64,000 bases of DNA from VRUE01 sp963716735. GTDB taxonomy: Bacteria; Actinomycetota; Thermoleophilia; Solirubrobacterales; 70-9. A program made the translations under genes and the position numbers. This document shows, piece after piece, positions 31,428 through 40,482 of the stretch. The DNA is taken from positions 1,178,001 through 1,242,000 of the forward strand of contig OY970321.1 in assembly GCA_963716735.1 (NCBI GenBank). Reading direction: 5' to 3'. Positions within the stretch are counted from its first letter, which is position 1, and each line of letters begins with the position of its first letter. The notes under the pieces were generated by a model. That model saw only the letters and a program-made list of their open reading frames with translations, was not told the origin of the DNA and searched no databases.

Positions 31428-32647
31428 ACGAACTCCTCCTCGATCACGCGGATGAAGCGCGGCGCGGAGCGGATGTCGTCGAGTCCACCGATCTCATCGA
31501 CCGCCGCGGCGAAGCGTGACTCGAGGCACTCGTGGACGACCATCACCAGGCGCGCATCGTCGCCGATGCCGCGCTGGACGACGCTCTTCACCGAGATCTC
31601 GTTCTCACCCAGTACCTGGGCGATCCGGGCGAGCACGCCGGGCTCATCGGCGACCTCGAGGTGCAGGTAGAAGGAGGAGGTGACGTCGGCGACCAGCGGC
31701 AGCTGCTCGCGCGCCTCGTGGACCGGGGCGTCGCCGGAGAGGATCGAGACGACGTCGCCGAGCACGGCGGAGGCGGTCTCGACGCCGCCGGCGCCCGGTC
31801 CGGACATCGTCACCTCGGTGATCGCCGGCGCCTCGACCATGACGGCGTTGAACGGACCCCCGATCGGCGCCAGCGGGTGACCGCTGTAGAGGAAGCAGGG
31901 AAAGACGCGGACGCTGATCCCGCCGTCGCGACGCTCGGCGACCCCGAGCAGCTTCAGCGAGAGGTCGAGCTCCTTGGCGTAGGCGAGGTCGTCGGGCTGG
32001 ATCGCCTCGATTCCCTCGTAGGCGACCTGGTCGAGGGTGACCGGGGTGTGAAAGGCGAGCCGGGCGAGGATCGCCATCTTCGCCGCGGCGTCGGCGCCGT
32101 TGACGTCGGCGCTGGGGTCGGCCTCGGCGTAGCCCAACTCCTGCGCCCGCGCCAGCACCTGCTCGTAAGCGGCACCACTGGCGGCCATCTCGCTGAGGAT
32201 GAAGTTGGTCGTCCCGTTGACGATCCCGAAGACCTTGTCGATCTCGGTGACGCCGAAGCTCTCCTGGATCGTGCGCACGATCGGGATCACGCCGGCGACG
32301 GCGGCCTCGAAGCGGAGCTGCACACCCGCCTCGCGGGCGACGGCGAAAAGCTCCTCGCCGTGCTGGGCCAGCAGCTGCTTGTTGGCGGTGACCACCGGCC
32401 GGCCGGCCCGCAGCGCGCCGAGCACGTAGGTGCGCGCCGGGTCGGTGCCGCCGATCAGCTCGACGATCAGGTCGGACCGCTCGACGATCTCGCCGAAGTC
32501 GCCCTCGCCGCGGGTCAACGTGCCGGCCAGCTCCGGGCGCCGCCCGGTGGCCGCCTCGACCGCGTCGGCGCGTTCGGCGAGCAGGCCGGCGAAGGCGGCG
32601 CCGACGGTGCCGTGGCCGAGCAGGCCGATGCGGACCGGCTCAGACAT
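31424..32647 (-). CDS. hom: Homoserine dehydrogenase
   Basis: A 407-residue monofunctional enzyme. The start is set at ATG 32647, which overlaps the lysA stop by 8 nt (ATGTCTGA); ATG 32653 would add two residues. The Rossmann motif is IGLLGHGTVGAAFAGLLAER, the catalytic region is KLLGVAERRDG preceded by GADAAAKMAILARLAF, and the C-terminus has an ACT domain (LHLEVADEPGVLARIAQVLG) for threonine feedback. It reduces aspartate semialdehyde to homoserine. Confidence 0.96.
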   Translation of the reverse strand: MSEPVRIGLLGHGTVGAAFAGLLAERADAVEAATGRRPELAGTLTRGEGDFGEIVERSDLIVELIGGTDPARTYVLGALRAGRPVVTANKQLLAQHGEELFAVAREAGVQLRFEAAVAGVIPIVRTIQESFGVTEIDKVFGIVNGTTNFILSEMAASGAAYEQVLARAQELGYAEADPSADVNGADAAAKMAILARLAFHTPVTLDQVAYEGIEAIQPDDLAYAKELDLSLKLLGVAERRDGGISVRVFPCFLYSGHPLAPIGGPFNAVMVEAPAITEVTMSGPGAGGVETASAVLGDVVSILSGDAPVHEAREQLPLVADVTSSFYLHLEVADEPGVLARIAQVLGENEISVKSVVQRGIGDDARLVMVVHECLESRFAAAVDEIGGLDDIRSAPRFIRVIEEEFV

Positions 32648-33950
32648 CGACATCGCGGGCGGTCAGATCCTCGTAGGACTCACGCCGCACGACGACCCGC
32701 GCCTCGCCGTCGCGGCAGAAGATCACCGGGGGGCGGGTGACGCCGTTGTAGTTGCTGGCCATCGCGTGGCCGTAGGCGCCGGTCGCGGGCGTGACGAGCA
32801 CGTCGCCGACCGCCGGACCGGCGAGCTTCGCGTCGCGCACGATCACGTCGCCCGACTCGCAGTGCATGCCAGCGATCGTCGCCTCGGCGTCCGGGACGGC
32901 GCTGGCACGGTCGGCGATCAACGCTTCGTAACGGGATCCGTAAAGCATCGGGCGCATGTTGTCCGACATGCCCCCGTCGACCGCCACATAGGTGCGGATG
33001 CCGGGGATCTCCTTGACGGTGCCGACCCGGTAGGCGGTGAGGCCGGCGTTGCCGACCAGCGAGCGCCCCGGCTCGATCAGGATCCGTACCCCCTCGCCGA
33101 AGACCTCGGCGACACCATTCACCTTGACCTCGACGTAGGAGTCGATCGAGGGCGGCTCGTCCTCGGCGGTGTAGGCGATCCCCAACCCACCGCCGACGTT
33201 GACCAGGCGGCACCAGTCGCCGGCCAGCTCGCCGATCGCCCGGATCGCCAGGGTGTAGGACTCCAGCTCGAAGATCTGCGAGCCGATGTGCGCATGCAAC
33301 CCGACCAGGTTGAGCACGTCGGAGGCGAGCACCCGCTCGATCGCCCGCGCCGCCAGCCCGTCCTCGAGGCCGAAGCCGAACTTGGAGTCGAGCTGCCCGG
33401 TGGTGATGTAGTCGTGAGTGGAGGGCTTGATCCCCGGGGTAACCCGGACCAGGACGTCCTGCGATTCGTCGAGCAGCCGCTCACAGCGCTCGATCTCGTC
33501 GAAGGAGTCGAGGATCAGGTGGCCGACCCCCGACCGGGCGGCGAAGAGGATCTCCTCGTCGCTCTTGTTGTTGCCGTGCATGTGGATCCGGGCCGGGTCG
33601 AAGCCGGCGCGCAGCGCCATGTGCAGCTCGCCGCCCGAGGCGACGTCGACCGCAAGGCCCTCCTCGGCGAAGAGCCGGTAGGCGGCGGTGCAGGGGAACG
33701 CCTTGCTGGCGAAGAGGACTTCGAAGTCGCTGCCGCGCCGCTCGAATGCATCGCGGTATGCCCGCGCCCGCGCCCGCATCTCATCCTCGGCGTAGATGTA
33801 GGCGGGGGTTCCGAACTCGGCGGCTAGCTCGAGTACGTCACAGCCGGCAATCTCGAGATGGCCGCGCTCGTTCACGCGGCTGCCGGCCGGGTAAACCGGC
33901 GATCCGGCGATCGGGTCGGCGACCGCGCCTGCCTGTCCGCGCTCGGGCAT
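32640..33950 (-). CDS. lysA: Diaminopimelate decarboxylase
   Basis: A 436-residue fold-type III PLP decarboxylase. The PLP lysine is in VLFASKAFPCTAAYRLF; HGNNKS, VNVGGGLGIAY and EPGRSLVGNAG are conserved active-site segments, and the catalytic cysteine region is HCESGDVIVRDAKL. It makes lysine from meso-DAP. It heads the operon lysA-hom-thrC-thrB, which combines the two branches of the aspartate pathway. A short Arg-free N-terminal extension (MPERGQAGAVADPIAGSPVY) makes the exact start slightly uncertain. Confidence 0.95.
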   Translation of the reverse strand: MPERGQAGAVADPIAGSPVYPAGSRVNERGHLEIAGCDVLELAAEFGTPAYIYAEDEMRARARAYRDAFERRGSDFEVLFASKAFPCTAAYRLFAEEGLAVDVASGGELHMALRAGFDPARIHMHGNNKSDEEILFAARSGVGHLILDSFDEIERCERLLDESQDVLVRVTPGIKPSTHDYITTGQLDSKFGFGLEDGLAARAIERVLASDVLNLVGLHAHIGSQIFELESYTLAIRAIGELAGDWCRLVNVGGGLGIAYTAEDEPPSIDSYVEVKVNGVAEVFGEGVRILIEPGRSLVGNAGLTAYRVGTVKEIPGIRTYVAVDGGMSDNMRPMLYGSRYEALIADRASAVPDAEATIAGMHCESGDVIVRDAKLAGPAVGDVLVTPATGAYGHAMASNYNGVTRPPVIFCRDGEARVVVRRESYEDLTARDVDV

Positions 33951-33998
33951 GGCACGGCATTGTGACGGTTAGGGACCCGTCCGAGGGGTTGGCTCTGG

Positions 33999-34763
33999 CT
34001 AGTGGTTGCCGCCGAGCAAGCCGCCGACCGTTTCCTGGACTTTTTCGACGGTTTTGTCGACCGTTTCGCCGACCGGAGATTCGGACCCGGCGACGCCGTT
34101 GACGACTTCTTCGGTGACCTTGGTGACGCCGGCGTTGCCCAGCGTGCCGCCGGTCGCGGCGTCGACGCCGGAAACGGTTTCGTTGACGGTGTTGGTGACG
34201 GCCCCGGAGGTGGACGAGCCGCTGCCGGTGCCGCTACCGCCCGCGCCACCGCCGCCGGGTGGGTTCAGTAAGCCTCCGCCGCCTCCTTTTCCGACACCAC
34301 CCTCGCCACCGCTGCTGCCGCTGCCACTGGATGCGGCGCTATCCGCGGGGCTCGCCGGAGATGAGTCTCCGCCCGAAACAGGCGACGGCGAGGTGGATCC
34401 GGGGCTCGCGGCGTGCGGCGCCCTTGCGGCCGGGGCGCTGGAATCGGGCAAAGCCGAGCCGACGCCTCGCCCACCCAGGTCGCCACCGCCTTGCGGGCCG
34501 CTCCGCCCGCCAACCGGGCTGGTGGTCTGGGCAGCCGCCGCTTTTGCGGCTTCGGCCCCACCCCGGGCACCCGCAGCGGCGTTGGCCGGAGCAACGGCGG
34601 CGCTACCGCCGGAGTCACCGTCCCCTCCCAGCTCAAGACCGGTCAATGGCCAATCCCGCAGGGTCTGCAGCGAGACGAGCATGACGAAAGCGACCACGGC
34701 CATGCTGACCAGTGCCGTGCCGGATACCGCTCCTGCCAGGTAGTTGCGCGCTTGACGGGCCAT
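33999..34763 (-). CDS. Single-pass membrane protein with Gly/Ser/Pro-rich exterior
   Basis: A 254-residue protein with one N-terminal membrane segment (GTALVSMAVVAFVMLVSLQT) and a long low-complexity region rich in Gly, Ser, Ala and Pro (for example GEGGVGKGGGGGLLNPPGGG). The C-terminus has repeated amphipathic pieces (TNTVNETVSGVDAAT, VTKVTEEVVNGVAG, VGETVDKTVEKVQETVGGLL) that look like degenerate ~25-residue repeats of a Val/Thr-rich helix. It is probably a cell-wall-spanning protein. No family is recognised. Confidence 0.65.
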   Translation of the reverse strand: MARQARNYLAGAVSGTALVSMAVVAFVMLVSLQTLRDWPLTGLELGGDGDSGGSAAVAPANAAAGARGGAEAAKAAAAQTTSPVGGRSGPQGGGDLGGRGVGSALPDSSAPAARAPHAASPGSTSPSPVSGGDSSPASPADSAASSGSGSSGGEGGVGKGGGGGLLNPPGGGGAGGSGTGSGSSTSGAVTNTVNETVSGVDAATGGTLGNAGVTKVTEEVVNGVAGSESPVGETVDKTVEKVQETVGGLLGGNH

Positions 34764-34819
34764 CTAGCCTCCTCTCGCTTGCTACCCAGGGTCGCAGGAG
34801 GGAAGCGTGCGGCCATACC

Positions 34820-34840
34820 CACTAATTGAATTTTTTAGTG
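34820..34840 (-). terminator. AT-rich hairpin CACTAA/TTAGTG after the M23 peptidase gene
   Basis: CACTAA (34820-34825) and TTAGTG (34835-34840) pair around a 9-nt T-rich loop, about 30 nt downstream of the M23 gene stop. It may be a weak terminator or a regulator site for the next minus-strand gene. Confidence 0.4.
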
Positions 34841-34867
34841 ATTTTCGGTAGAGCAGGGCGCGGGCGC

Positions 34868-36049
34868 CTAGAGGTAGCCCATCGGATCGGTGGGGGCGCC
34901 GTTGATCCGCACCTCGAAGTGGAGGTGGTCGCCGAAGCAGTGCCCGGTACAGCCGACGTAGCCGATCACGTCGCCCTGAGAGACGCTGCCCGAGGTGATC
35001 GCGAAGGACGACTGGTGGGCGTAGCAAGTCTGCAGGCCGCCACCGTGGTCCAGGCAGCTGAAGTTGCCGTAGCCGCCGCTTTCGGCTTCCGACTGGACGA
35101 GGACGACCGTGCCGGCACCGGCGGCGCGGATCGGGGTCCCGGCCGGCACGGCGATGTCGATGCCCTCGTGCATCCGACCCCAGCGGTAGCCGAAACCGGA
35201 CACGACCGGGCCGTCGACCGGCCAGATGAACTGACCGGATCCATAACGGACGGGCCCGGCGGGAAGCGGCGCCGAAGCCGAGGCGCCCAGGATGGCGGCG
35301 AGCTCGGCCTGGATCGAGGCCACAGAACCCTCCAGATCGCTCTCGACACTGTTCACCTTTTCCAGCGCCTCCTCGCGACTGCGCCGCGCTGAGACGAGCT
35401 GGCTCTGTCGCTGCTGCACGGCAGAGCGGGCGCTGGCGAGGGCCTGCTCTTCGGCGGCGATCGCGTCGCGCGCCGATTCGATCCGGTTTTTGGCGGATCG
35501 CAGGCGGGCCACCGTGCGCTTCACCTGATCGCGCAGGTCACGCACGCGGCTGACGACGGCTTCGTCGAGGCCGTGGATGCGGTTGAGGTACTCGGTGCGG
35601 TTGACGAGTTCGTCGTAGCCACCGGCTTCGACCAGCACGCTGAGGATGTCCGGGGTCCCAGTCTCATACATCGCGACGAGGCGCTCCCGCAGCGACACCA
35701 GCGCCCGGCTCAGGCGCGCGCGGACGACGGCCAGATGTTTCTTGCCGACATCCAGCTCGGCGACGGCACTATCGAGTTCGGACTGCTTGGCATTGAGCCG
35801 GGTCCGCACTTCCGCCTCCTGCGCGCGCAGCGCGGCGACCTCGCCGATCAATCTCTCGATCTTCGTCCGGTAATGCGAGATCGTCGTCGTCAGAACGCCC
35901 TTGCGTTCGCGCACCTTGGAAAGCTTGGCTTCCTTGGCGTTCAGTTTCGATTCGAGATCCTTGGCGGGCGCGGCGGCACTGCAGAGCAGCACGACGAGCG
36001 CCGCCACGGCGGCGAGCAAGGCCGCCGGGGCAAGGCGAGTCTTGAACAT
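34868..36049 (-). CDS. Secreted M23 (LytM) peptidase with coiled-coil domain, EnvC-like
   Basis: A 393-residue protein. A signal peptide (LAPAALLAAVAALVVLLCSA) is followed by ~200 residues of coiled coil (LESKLNAKEAKLSKVRERKG through EEALEKVNSVESDLEGSVAS) and a C-terminal LytM domain with the zinc motif RMHEGIDIAVPAGTPIRAAG (H, D) and HLHFEV. The ligands look complete, so it may be an active peptidoglycan endopeptidase; the layout is that of NlpD/EnvC/RipA-type division factors. A Cys pair (CYAHQ; YVGCTGHCFGDH) could form a disulfide outside the cell. Confidence 0.9.
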   Translation of the reverse strand: MFKTRLAPAALLAAVAALVVLLCSAAAPAKDLESKLNAKEAKLSKVRERKGVLTTTISHYRTKIERLIGEVAALRAQEAEVRTRLNAKQSELDSAVAELDVGKKHLAVVRARLSRALVSLRERLVAMYETGTPDILSVLVEAGGYDELVNRTEYLNRIHGLDEAVVSRVRDLRDQVKRTVARLRSAKNRIESARDAIAAEEQALASARSAVQQRQSQLVSARRSREEALEKVNSVESDLEGSVASIQAELAAILGASASAPLPAGPVRYGSGQFIWPVDGPVVSGFGYRWGRMHEGIDIAVPAGTPIRAAGAGTVVLVQSEAESGGYGNFSCLDHGGGLQTCYAHQSSFAITSGSVSQGDVIGYVGCTGHCFGDHLHFEVRINGAPTDPMGYL

Positions 36050-36110
36050 GGCGAGGGAGGCTAGCGAAGGCCGAAATCCGGCCCAAATGCAGCTTTATCC
36101 CTGCAAAGCG

Positions 36111-37379
36111 CTATGCAGCGACCGGCTCCTTCTCTGCAGCCTTCTCCGCCTCAGCAACGACTTCAGCCGCATAACCAAGACGCTCGCCGTATTCGCGGGC
36201 CTGCATACGGGAGATGACCATCCGCTGGATCTCGGCCGTGCCCTCGAACAGCTGGTAGATCTTCGCGTCGCGGAAGAACTTCTCCAGCGGCAGGTCCGGG
36301 CTCCAGGCGTCGGGGCCGACCAGGTCCATCAGCGTCGTCGTCGCCCACATCGTCACGTCGCCGGCCTTCAGCTTCGACATCGAGCCCTGGCCGCCCCGCA
36401 TCGGAATGCCGTTGCGGCCCATCCAGGCGGCTCGCTGGACCAGCAGGCGGGCGGATTCGATCTCGGTGGCGACGTCGGCCAGCGTCTGCTGGATGCGCTG
36501 CGTCTGCAACAGCGGGGTGCCGCCCTCGGAGCGGCCGTCGAGGTATTCGAGCGTCGACTCGTAGGCGGCCTGGGCGATCCCCAGTGCCGAGGCGCCGACC
36601 AGCGGCCGGGTGATCTCGAAGGTCGCCAGCGCGTCGGCGCCGCGCGATTTCTTCCCTTCCCGTCCGCGCTGCAGCTTCTTCTCCAGCTTCTCCTCGCCAC
36701 CGAGCAGGTTCTCGGCCGGGATGCGGCAGTCCTCGAGCACGATCTCCGCGGTGTGCGAGGCGCGGATGCCGAGCTTCGACTCCTTTTTGCCCTGACTCAG
36801 ACCGGGGGTGTCCTTGCCGATCACGAAGGAGGCCTGGCCGCGGGTGCCGAGGCTCGGGTCGACGGTGGCGACGACGACGTGAACGTCGGCGATGCCCCCG
36901 TTGGTGATGAAGACCTTGGTGCCGTTGAGGATCCACTCGTCGCCGTCGCGCTTCGCGGTCGTCTTCAGACTCTTCACGTCGGAGCCGGCCTGGGGCTCAG
37001 TTACCGCGTAGGCGCCGAGCTTGACCTCGTCGCCCACTCCGAAGCACTCAGGCACCCACTGGGCAAGCTGCTCGGGGGTACCGGAGGAGGCGATACCGGC
37101 GGCGGCAAGGCCGGAGCCGGAGATCGCCAGGGCGATGCCGGCGCAGCCCCAGTGGAACTCTTCCGCTGAGATCACCTGCATCTGGCCGTCGGAGTCAGAG
37201 GCGGAGCGCTGGATCGCCTCGAGGCCCTGGAAACCCTGTTTGCGGGCCTCCTTGATCACCTCCCAGGGGGTGCTCTCGTCTTCGTCGTGCTTGCGCGCGG
37301 CGGGGCGGATCACGTCACGGGCAAAGGCCCGGGCGCGATCTTTGTAGTCCTGCTGCTCCTCGTTCAGTGCGAAATCCAT
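36111..37379 (-). CDS. Acyl-CoA dehydrogenase
   Basis: A 422-residue FAD enzyme: YAVTEPQAGSDVKSLKTTAK and WILNGTKVFITNGGIADVHV are the two ACAD signature regions, and QLFEGTAEIQRMVISRMQAR is the C-terminal FAD/adenine-binding signature. It removes alpha-beta hydrogens from acyl-CoA. A TetR/FadR-like palindrome lies 42 nt upstream (37421-37440), almost identical to one upstream of the thiolase operon at 45657, so both are probably induced together by acyl-CoA. It is divergent from the CWB2 protein gene. Confidence 0.93.
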   Translation of the reverse strand: MDFALNEEQQDYKDRARAFARDVIRPAARKHDEDESTPWEVIKEARKQGFQGLEAIQRSASDSDGQMQVISAEEFHWGCAGIALAISGSGLAAAGIASSGTPEQLAQWVPECFGVGDEVKLGAYAVTEPQAGSDVKSLKTTAKRDGDEWILNGTKVFITNGGIADVHVVVATVDPSLGTRGQASFVIGKDTPGLSQGKKESKLGIRASHTAEIVLEDCRIPAENLLGGEEKLEKKLQRGREGKKSRGADALATFEITRPLVGASALGIAQAAYESTLEYLDGRSEGGTPLLQTQRIQQTLADVATEIESARLLVQRAAWMGRNGIPMRGGQGSMSKLKAGDVTMWATTTLMDLVGPDAWSPDLPLEKFFRDAKIYQLFEGTAEIQRMVISRMQAREYGERLGYAAEVVAEAEKAAEKEPVAA

Positions 37380-37420
37380 CCGTCCCCCTCGTCGACGCGC
37401 TTTCTCGTTGTTCTCTGCTG

Positions 37421-37440
37421 TTGATTGACTGGTCAGTCAA
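37421..37440. promoter_or_regulatory. TetR/FadR-like operator, acyl-CoA dehydrogenase copy
   Basis: TTGATTGACTGGTCAGTCAA is a near-perfect dyad (8 of 9 arm positions pair) and is 17/20 identical to 45673-45692. Such palindromes with TGAC..GTCA cores are typical of FadR/TetR-type regulators of fatty-acid degradation. Confidence 0.7.
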
Positions 37441-37453
37441 CCAGTTCGGAAGT

Positions 37454-37473
37454 TTAGCTGACCAACCAGCCAA
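37454..37473. promoter_or_regulatory. Second, weaker operator-like dyad
   Basis: TTAGCTGACCAACCAGCCAA keeps the TT...TGAC....CAG.CAA frame of the site at 37421 and lies 33 nt further on, toward the divergent gene. It may be a second binding site. Confidence 0.4.
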
Positions 37474-37507
37474 ACCGGTGAACAACGGAACCGTCTAGCC
37501 TGCCGCC

Positions 37508-38848
37508 GTGGCACTCAAAGAGCGGCCCATCAACGCGGACCTGCCGGCCGCCAGAGCTGGCGGGAAGCCCGCCGCGCAGGCGAAAACTCCGCCCAGGGCG
37601 CCATCCTCCGCCCAAAAGGCGCCGAAGCGGCGCTACAAGCCGATTCCCGTCGCGCTGAAGGCGATTGCCGGGCTGTTCCTGCTCGCCGCCGTCTTCATCG
37701 TCGCCGCGATTCTCGGCGGCAGGGGCGGGGGGAGCGAGAGCTCGGGAACGCCGGCACCGGTCGGCGAAGCACCCAGCCCTTCCGCCGAGGCGCCGGCCGC
37801 CCAGACGCCCGACGAGCTCGGCTATCCGGCCTTCGCCACCGCGAACACGACCCGGGTGGGTGGCTCCGACCCCGCCTCCAACGCCGCCGGGGTCGCTCTC
37901 GCCACCTATCCCTCGACCGATCCGTCACAGCAGCCGCAGGCGGTAACGCTGGTCGACGCGGGCGACTGGCGCGGCGCGATCGCCGCCTCGGTGCTGATGG
38001 CCGCTCCACTCGGCGCGCCGGTCCTCGTCTCCGAAGCGGACGGCGTTCCCGAGCCGACCGCCCAGGCGCTGGACGCACTCGATCCACAGGGCAGCAAGAA
38101 GACCACGGGCGTGCAGGCGTTCGCGATCGGCGCTGCCTCCGCGCCGTCCGACCTGAAGGTGAGGCAGGTGGGGTCTGGGGGCACGGCCGGCGCCGCCGCG
38201 ATCGCGACCTTGCGCGACGAGCTGCTCGGGGGCGCCCCCGAGCACGTCGTGATCGCACCGGCGGCGGAGCCCGCCTTCGCGATGCCGGCCGCGGCCTGGG
38301 CGGCGCGCTCGGGCGATCCGGTCCTCTTCACCGACGAGGGCAAGCTGCCGGCCGCGACCGCGGCGGCGCTCGAGCGCCATCCCAAGGCCCCGGTCTACGT
38401 ACTCGGTCCCTCCTCCGCGATCTCCTCCGACGTGATCCGCGAAATCGGCAAGATCGTCGCCCACGTGCGCCGCGTCTCCGGCGAGGACCCGGTCGCCAAC
38501 GCGATCGCGTTCGCCCGCTACGCCGACGGTAGCTTCGGCTGGAACATCAACGACCCCGGTCACGGCTTCGTCGTCGCTGGCTCCGAGGAACCGCTCGACG
38601 CGGCGGCCGCGGCGGCGCTCTCGGCCTCGGGAACCTGGGGCCCGCTGCTGCTCAGCGACAGCGCCGATACCCTTCCGGCTGCGCTGCGCGGGTACCTGCT
38701 CGACGTCAAGCCGGGCTACACGACCGACCCGACGCGCGCCTTCTACAACCACGTTTGGGTGATCGGAGACCAGGAAGCCATCGACGTGAACGAGCAGGCC
38801 GAAATCGACGCGCTGGCGGCGCTGACCAAGATCGGCGGTGGGCCATGA
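37508..38848 (+). CDS. CWB2-repeat surface protein
   Basis: A 446-residue protein from GTG 37508. A short cytoplasmic N-terminus is followed by a membrane anchor (LKAIAGLFLLAAVFIVAAIL) and a Pro/Ala linker. The extracellular part has putative cell-wall-binding repeat 2 modules: NTTRVGGSDPASNAAGVALA with AVTLVDAGDWRGAIAASVLM and APVLVSEAD, then AEHVVIAPAAEPA-like and PVYVLGPSSAISSDVIREI units. CWB2 modules bind anionic wall polymers in Gram-positives. It overlaps the next gene by 4 nt (ATGA), starting a three-gene unit. Confidence 0.85.
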   Translation: MALKERPINADLPAARAGGKPAAQAKTPPRAPSSAQKAPKRRYKPIPVALKAIAGLFLLAAVFIVAAILGGRGGGSESSGTPAPVGEAPSPSAEAPAAQTPDELGYPAFATANTTRVGGSDPASNAAGVALATYPSTDPSQQPQAVTLVDAGDWRGAIAASVLMAAPLGAPVLVSEADGVPEPTAQALDALDPQGSKKTTGVQAFAIGAASAPSDLKVRQVGSGGTAGAAAIATLRDELLGGAPEHVVIAPAAEPAFAMPAAAWAARSGDPVLFTDEGKLPAATAAALERHPKAPVYVLGPSSAISSDVIREIGKIVAHVRRVSGEDPVANAIAFARYADGSFGWNINDPGHGFVVAGSEEPLDAAAAAALSASGTWGPLLLSDSADTLPAALRGYLLDVKPGYTTDPTRAFYNHVWVIGDQEAIDVNEQAEIDALAALTKIGGGP

Positions 38849-39096
38849 GCGAGGCCGAGAATCCCGGTCTGCTGGCCGGTGAGCACGAGATCACGGCCGA
38901 GGACATCCGCGCCCTCGCCGGCGCCTCCACCCCCCACTTCGCGCTGCAGGTCCGCAACCGCATCCGGCGGTTGATCGACCCGCTGCCGGCCGAGCACCCG
39001 GCACGGGTCGAAGGCGAGCGCAAGATCGCCGAGCTGGAGGACCTGGCCGAGCACAGCGGCGATCCGCGCGGGACGATGGGCATCGGCCGGCATTGA
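38845..39096 (+). CDS. Small conserved hypothetical protein
   Basis: An 83-residue soluble, mostly helical protein from ATG 38845, coupled by ATGA overlap to the CWB2 gene and by TTGA overlap to the following metallo-beta-lactamase gene. The segment ALAGASTPHFALQVRNRIRR followed by LIDPLPAEHPARVEGERKIA is the most distinctive part. No family is recognised; the tight coupling suggests it works with one of its neighbours. Confidence 0.7.
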   Translation: MSEAENPGLLAGEHEITAEDIRALAGASTPHFALQVRNRIRRLIDPLPAEHPARVEGERKIAELEDLAEHSGDPRGTMGIGRH

Positions 39097-39761
39097 GGCA
39101 GCTCGCGCCGGGTGTCTGGCGGCTGAAGGAGCTGCCAACCCCGGTCATAAACATCTACCTGGCGGAGGACGTGCTGATCGACGCCGGCCGCACCTGGGAC
39201 CGCCGCCGGGTCTTCGCCGAGATCGAGGGTCATGAGATCTCGATGCTGGCGCTGACCCACGCCCACCCCGACCACCAGGGCGTCGCCAAGGACGTCTGCG
39301 AAGTGCGCGGAATCCCGCTCGCCTGCCATGCCGATGACGTCGAGGCGATGGAGGGGCGGCGGCCGCTGCAGGAGGCTCACCGCAACCATCTGGTCAACCG
39401 AGTGATCCGGACCATCTGGGAGGGCCCGCCGTACGAGGTCGAGCGGGTGCTGAACGAGGGCGACGAGGTCGCGGGCTTCCGCGTCGTCCACGCGCCAGGC
39501 CATGCGCGCGGTGAGGTGATCTTCTTCCGCGACTCCGACCGGGTGGCGATCTGCGGCGACGTGATTCGCAACCTCAGCTACGCGACCTACCGGCCGATGC
39601 TCGCCGAGCCGCCGGAGATCTTCACCTACGACCCCGCGGAGAACCGCCGCTCGATCCGCAAGCTGGCCGAGCTGAATCCCACCTTGATCCTCCCCGGCCA
39701 CGGCCCCGCCGTGACCGACATCGCCGCCTTCGAGCGCTTCGTCGCCGCCCTACCGGGCTAA
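39093..39761 (+). CDS. Metallo-beta-lactamase-fold hydrolase
   Basis: A 222-residue protein starting at TTG 39093 inside the preceding stop. It shows the MBL motifs: THAHPDHQGVA (HxHxDH), the third His ligand in VVHAPGHARGEV, the Asp ligand in VAICGDVI and the last His in LILPGHGPAV. Such proteins include glyoxalase II-like thioesterases, lactonases and sulfur dioxygenases. With two ligand sets complete it should be active, but the substrate is not evident. Confidence 0.92.
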   Translation: MRQLAPGVWRLKELPTPVINIYLAEDVLIDAGRTWDRRRVFAEIEGHEISMLALTHAHPDHQGVAKDVCEVRGIPLACHADDVEAMEGRRPLQEAHRNHLVNRVIRTIWEGPPYEVERVLNEGDEVAGFRVVHAPGHARGEVIFFRDSDRVAICGDVIRNLSYATYRPMLAEPPEIFTYDPAENRRSIRKLAELNPTLILPGHGPAVTDIAAFERFVAALPG

Positions 39762-39847
39762 ATCCTGCAGAAGACGCGCCGGTGATTAGCCACCGACGCG
39801 GTGGGTAGACAATCGGCACGTCCTCGATTTACAGCGGAAAGGGAGCC

Positions 39848-40372
39848 ATGCCGAATTTGAAGAGAAGGGGGCCATCACCGGCCATGATCGTCGCGGTGAT
39901 CGCACTGATCGCGGCGCTGGGAGGCACGGCGATCGCCGCTCAGAACATCAACGGCGGCGCGATCCAGAAGCAGACGATCGGCGGCGGCAAGCTGAAGCAG
40001 AAGACGCTGACCGGCTTCCAGATCAACACCAACAAGCTCGGCACGGTGCCGGCGGCCAAGCGCGCCTCCCACACCTACTGGGCCGTGGTCAACAACCCGG
40101 CAAGCCCCGGCAACGCCGCGCTGGCCCGTGCCAGCGACGAAGGCATCAGCGCAACCGAGGGCGGCGGGGCGGTCACCGTCACCTTCCCGGTCAACATCAG
40201 CGGCTGCGCGAACGTCGCCGGACGCAACAACGCGGGCACCACCGCACCGGGCGCGGGCACCGCGCAGACCAACACCTCGCCGGCCAACGCCAACGCGATC
40301 GAAGTTCGGACCAAGGACGCGAAAGGCGACCCCGAGGACGCCGACTTCCACCTGATCGTCGTCTGCCCATAG
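39848..40372 (+). CDS. Secreted protein with Thermoleophilia-type signal anchor
   Basis: A 174-residue protein with a signal anchor (RRGPSPAMIVAVIALIAALG) ending near GGTAIAAQ. The next part, with the NINGGAIQKQTIGGGKLKQK stretch, is the short strand-repeat stalk that follows this signal in a large secreted family of Solirubrobacterales. The C-terminal domain has two cysteines (SGCANVAG and IVVCP) that may form a disulfide. Function is unknown, presumably at the cell surface. A GC-rich hairpin terminator follows at 40389-40414. Confidence 0.8.
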   Translation: MPNLKRRGPSPAMIVAVIALIAALGGTAIAAQNINGGAIQKQTIGGGKLKQKTLTGFQINTNKLGTVPAAKRASHTYWAVVNNPASPGNAALARASDEGISATEGGGAVTVTFPVNISGCANVAGRNNAGTTAPGAGTAQTNTSPANANAIEVRTKDAKGDPEDADFHLIVVCP

Positions 40373-40388
40373 GACGGGCAGCCGGACC

Positions 40389-40414
40389 CAGCCCCCGGTC
40401 GGCCACGGGGGCTG
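40389..40414 (+). terminator. Terminator-like hairpin CAGCCCCCG/CGGGGGCTG
   Basis: A perfect 9-bp stem with an 8-nt loop 17 nt after the stop of the secreted-protein gene. No T-run follows, as is common in high-GC actinobacteria. Confidence 0.6.
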
Positions 40415-40418
40415 GGGG

Positions 40419-40469
40419 GACGTGCCGTCATTTGAGCACCCATATCGGGCCACTAAGTGACGGCACGTC
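40419..40469. repeat. Intergenic hairpin element E
   Basis: GACGTGCCGTCA (40419-40430) and TGACGGCACGTC (40458-40469) form a perfect 12-bp stem, 14 of 15 if extended, around 27 nt. It lies only 5 nt beyond the terminator hairpin and 13 nt before the next ATG, so it is probably in the 5' leader of the following gene. Confidence 0.7.
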
Positions 40470-40482
40470 TATGCTTGCGGCG

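Noticed and set aside
33999..34763. Gly/Ser-rich protein as a collagen-like or PE_PGRS-like protein
   Set aside because: There is no regular G-x-y or GGA/GGN periodicity. It is better described as a low-complexity wall-spanning region behind one membrane helix.
35901..37169. Plus-strand frame of 422 codons antisense to the acyl-CoA dehydrogenase
   Set aside because: The minus strand encodes an unmistakable acyl-CoA dehydrogenase over the same stretch.
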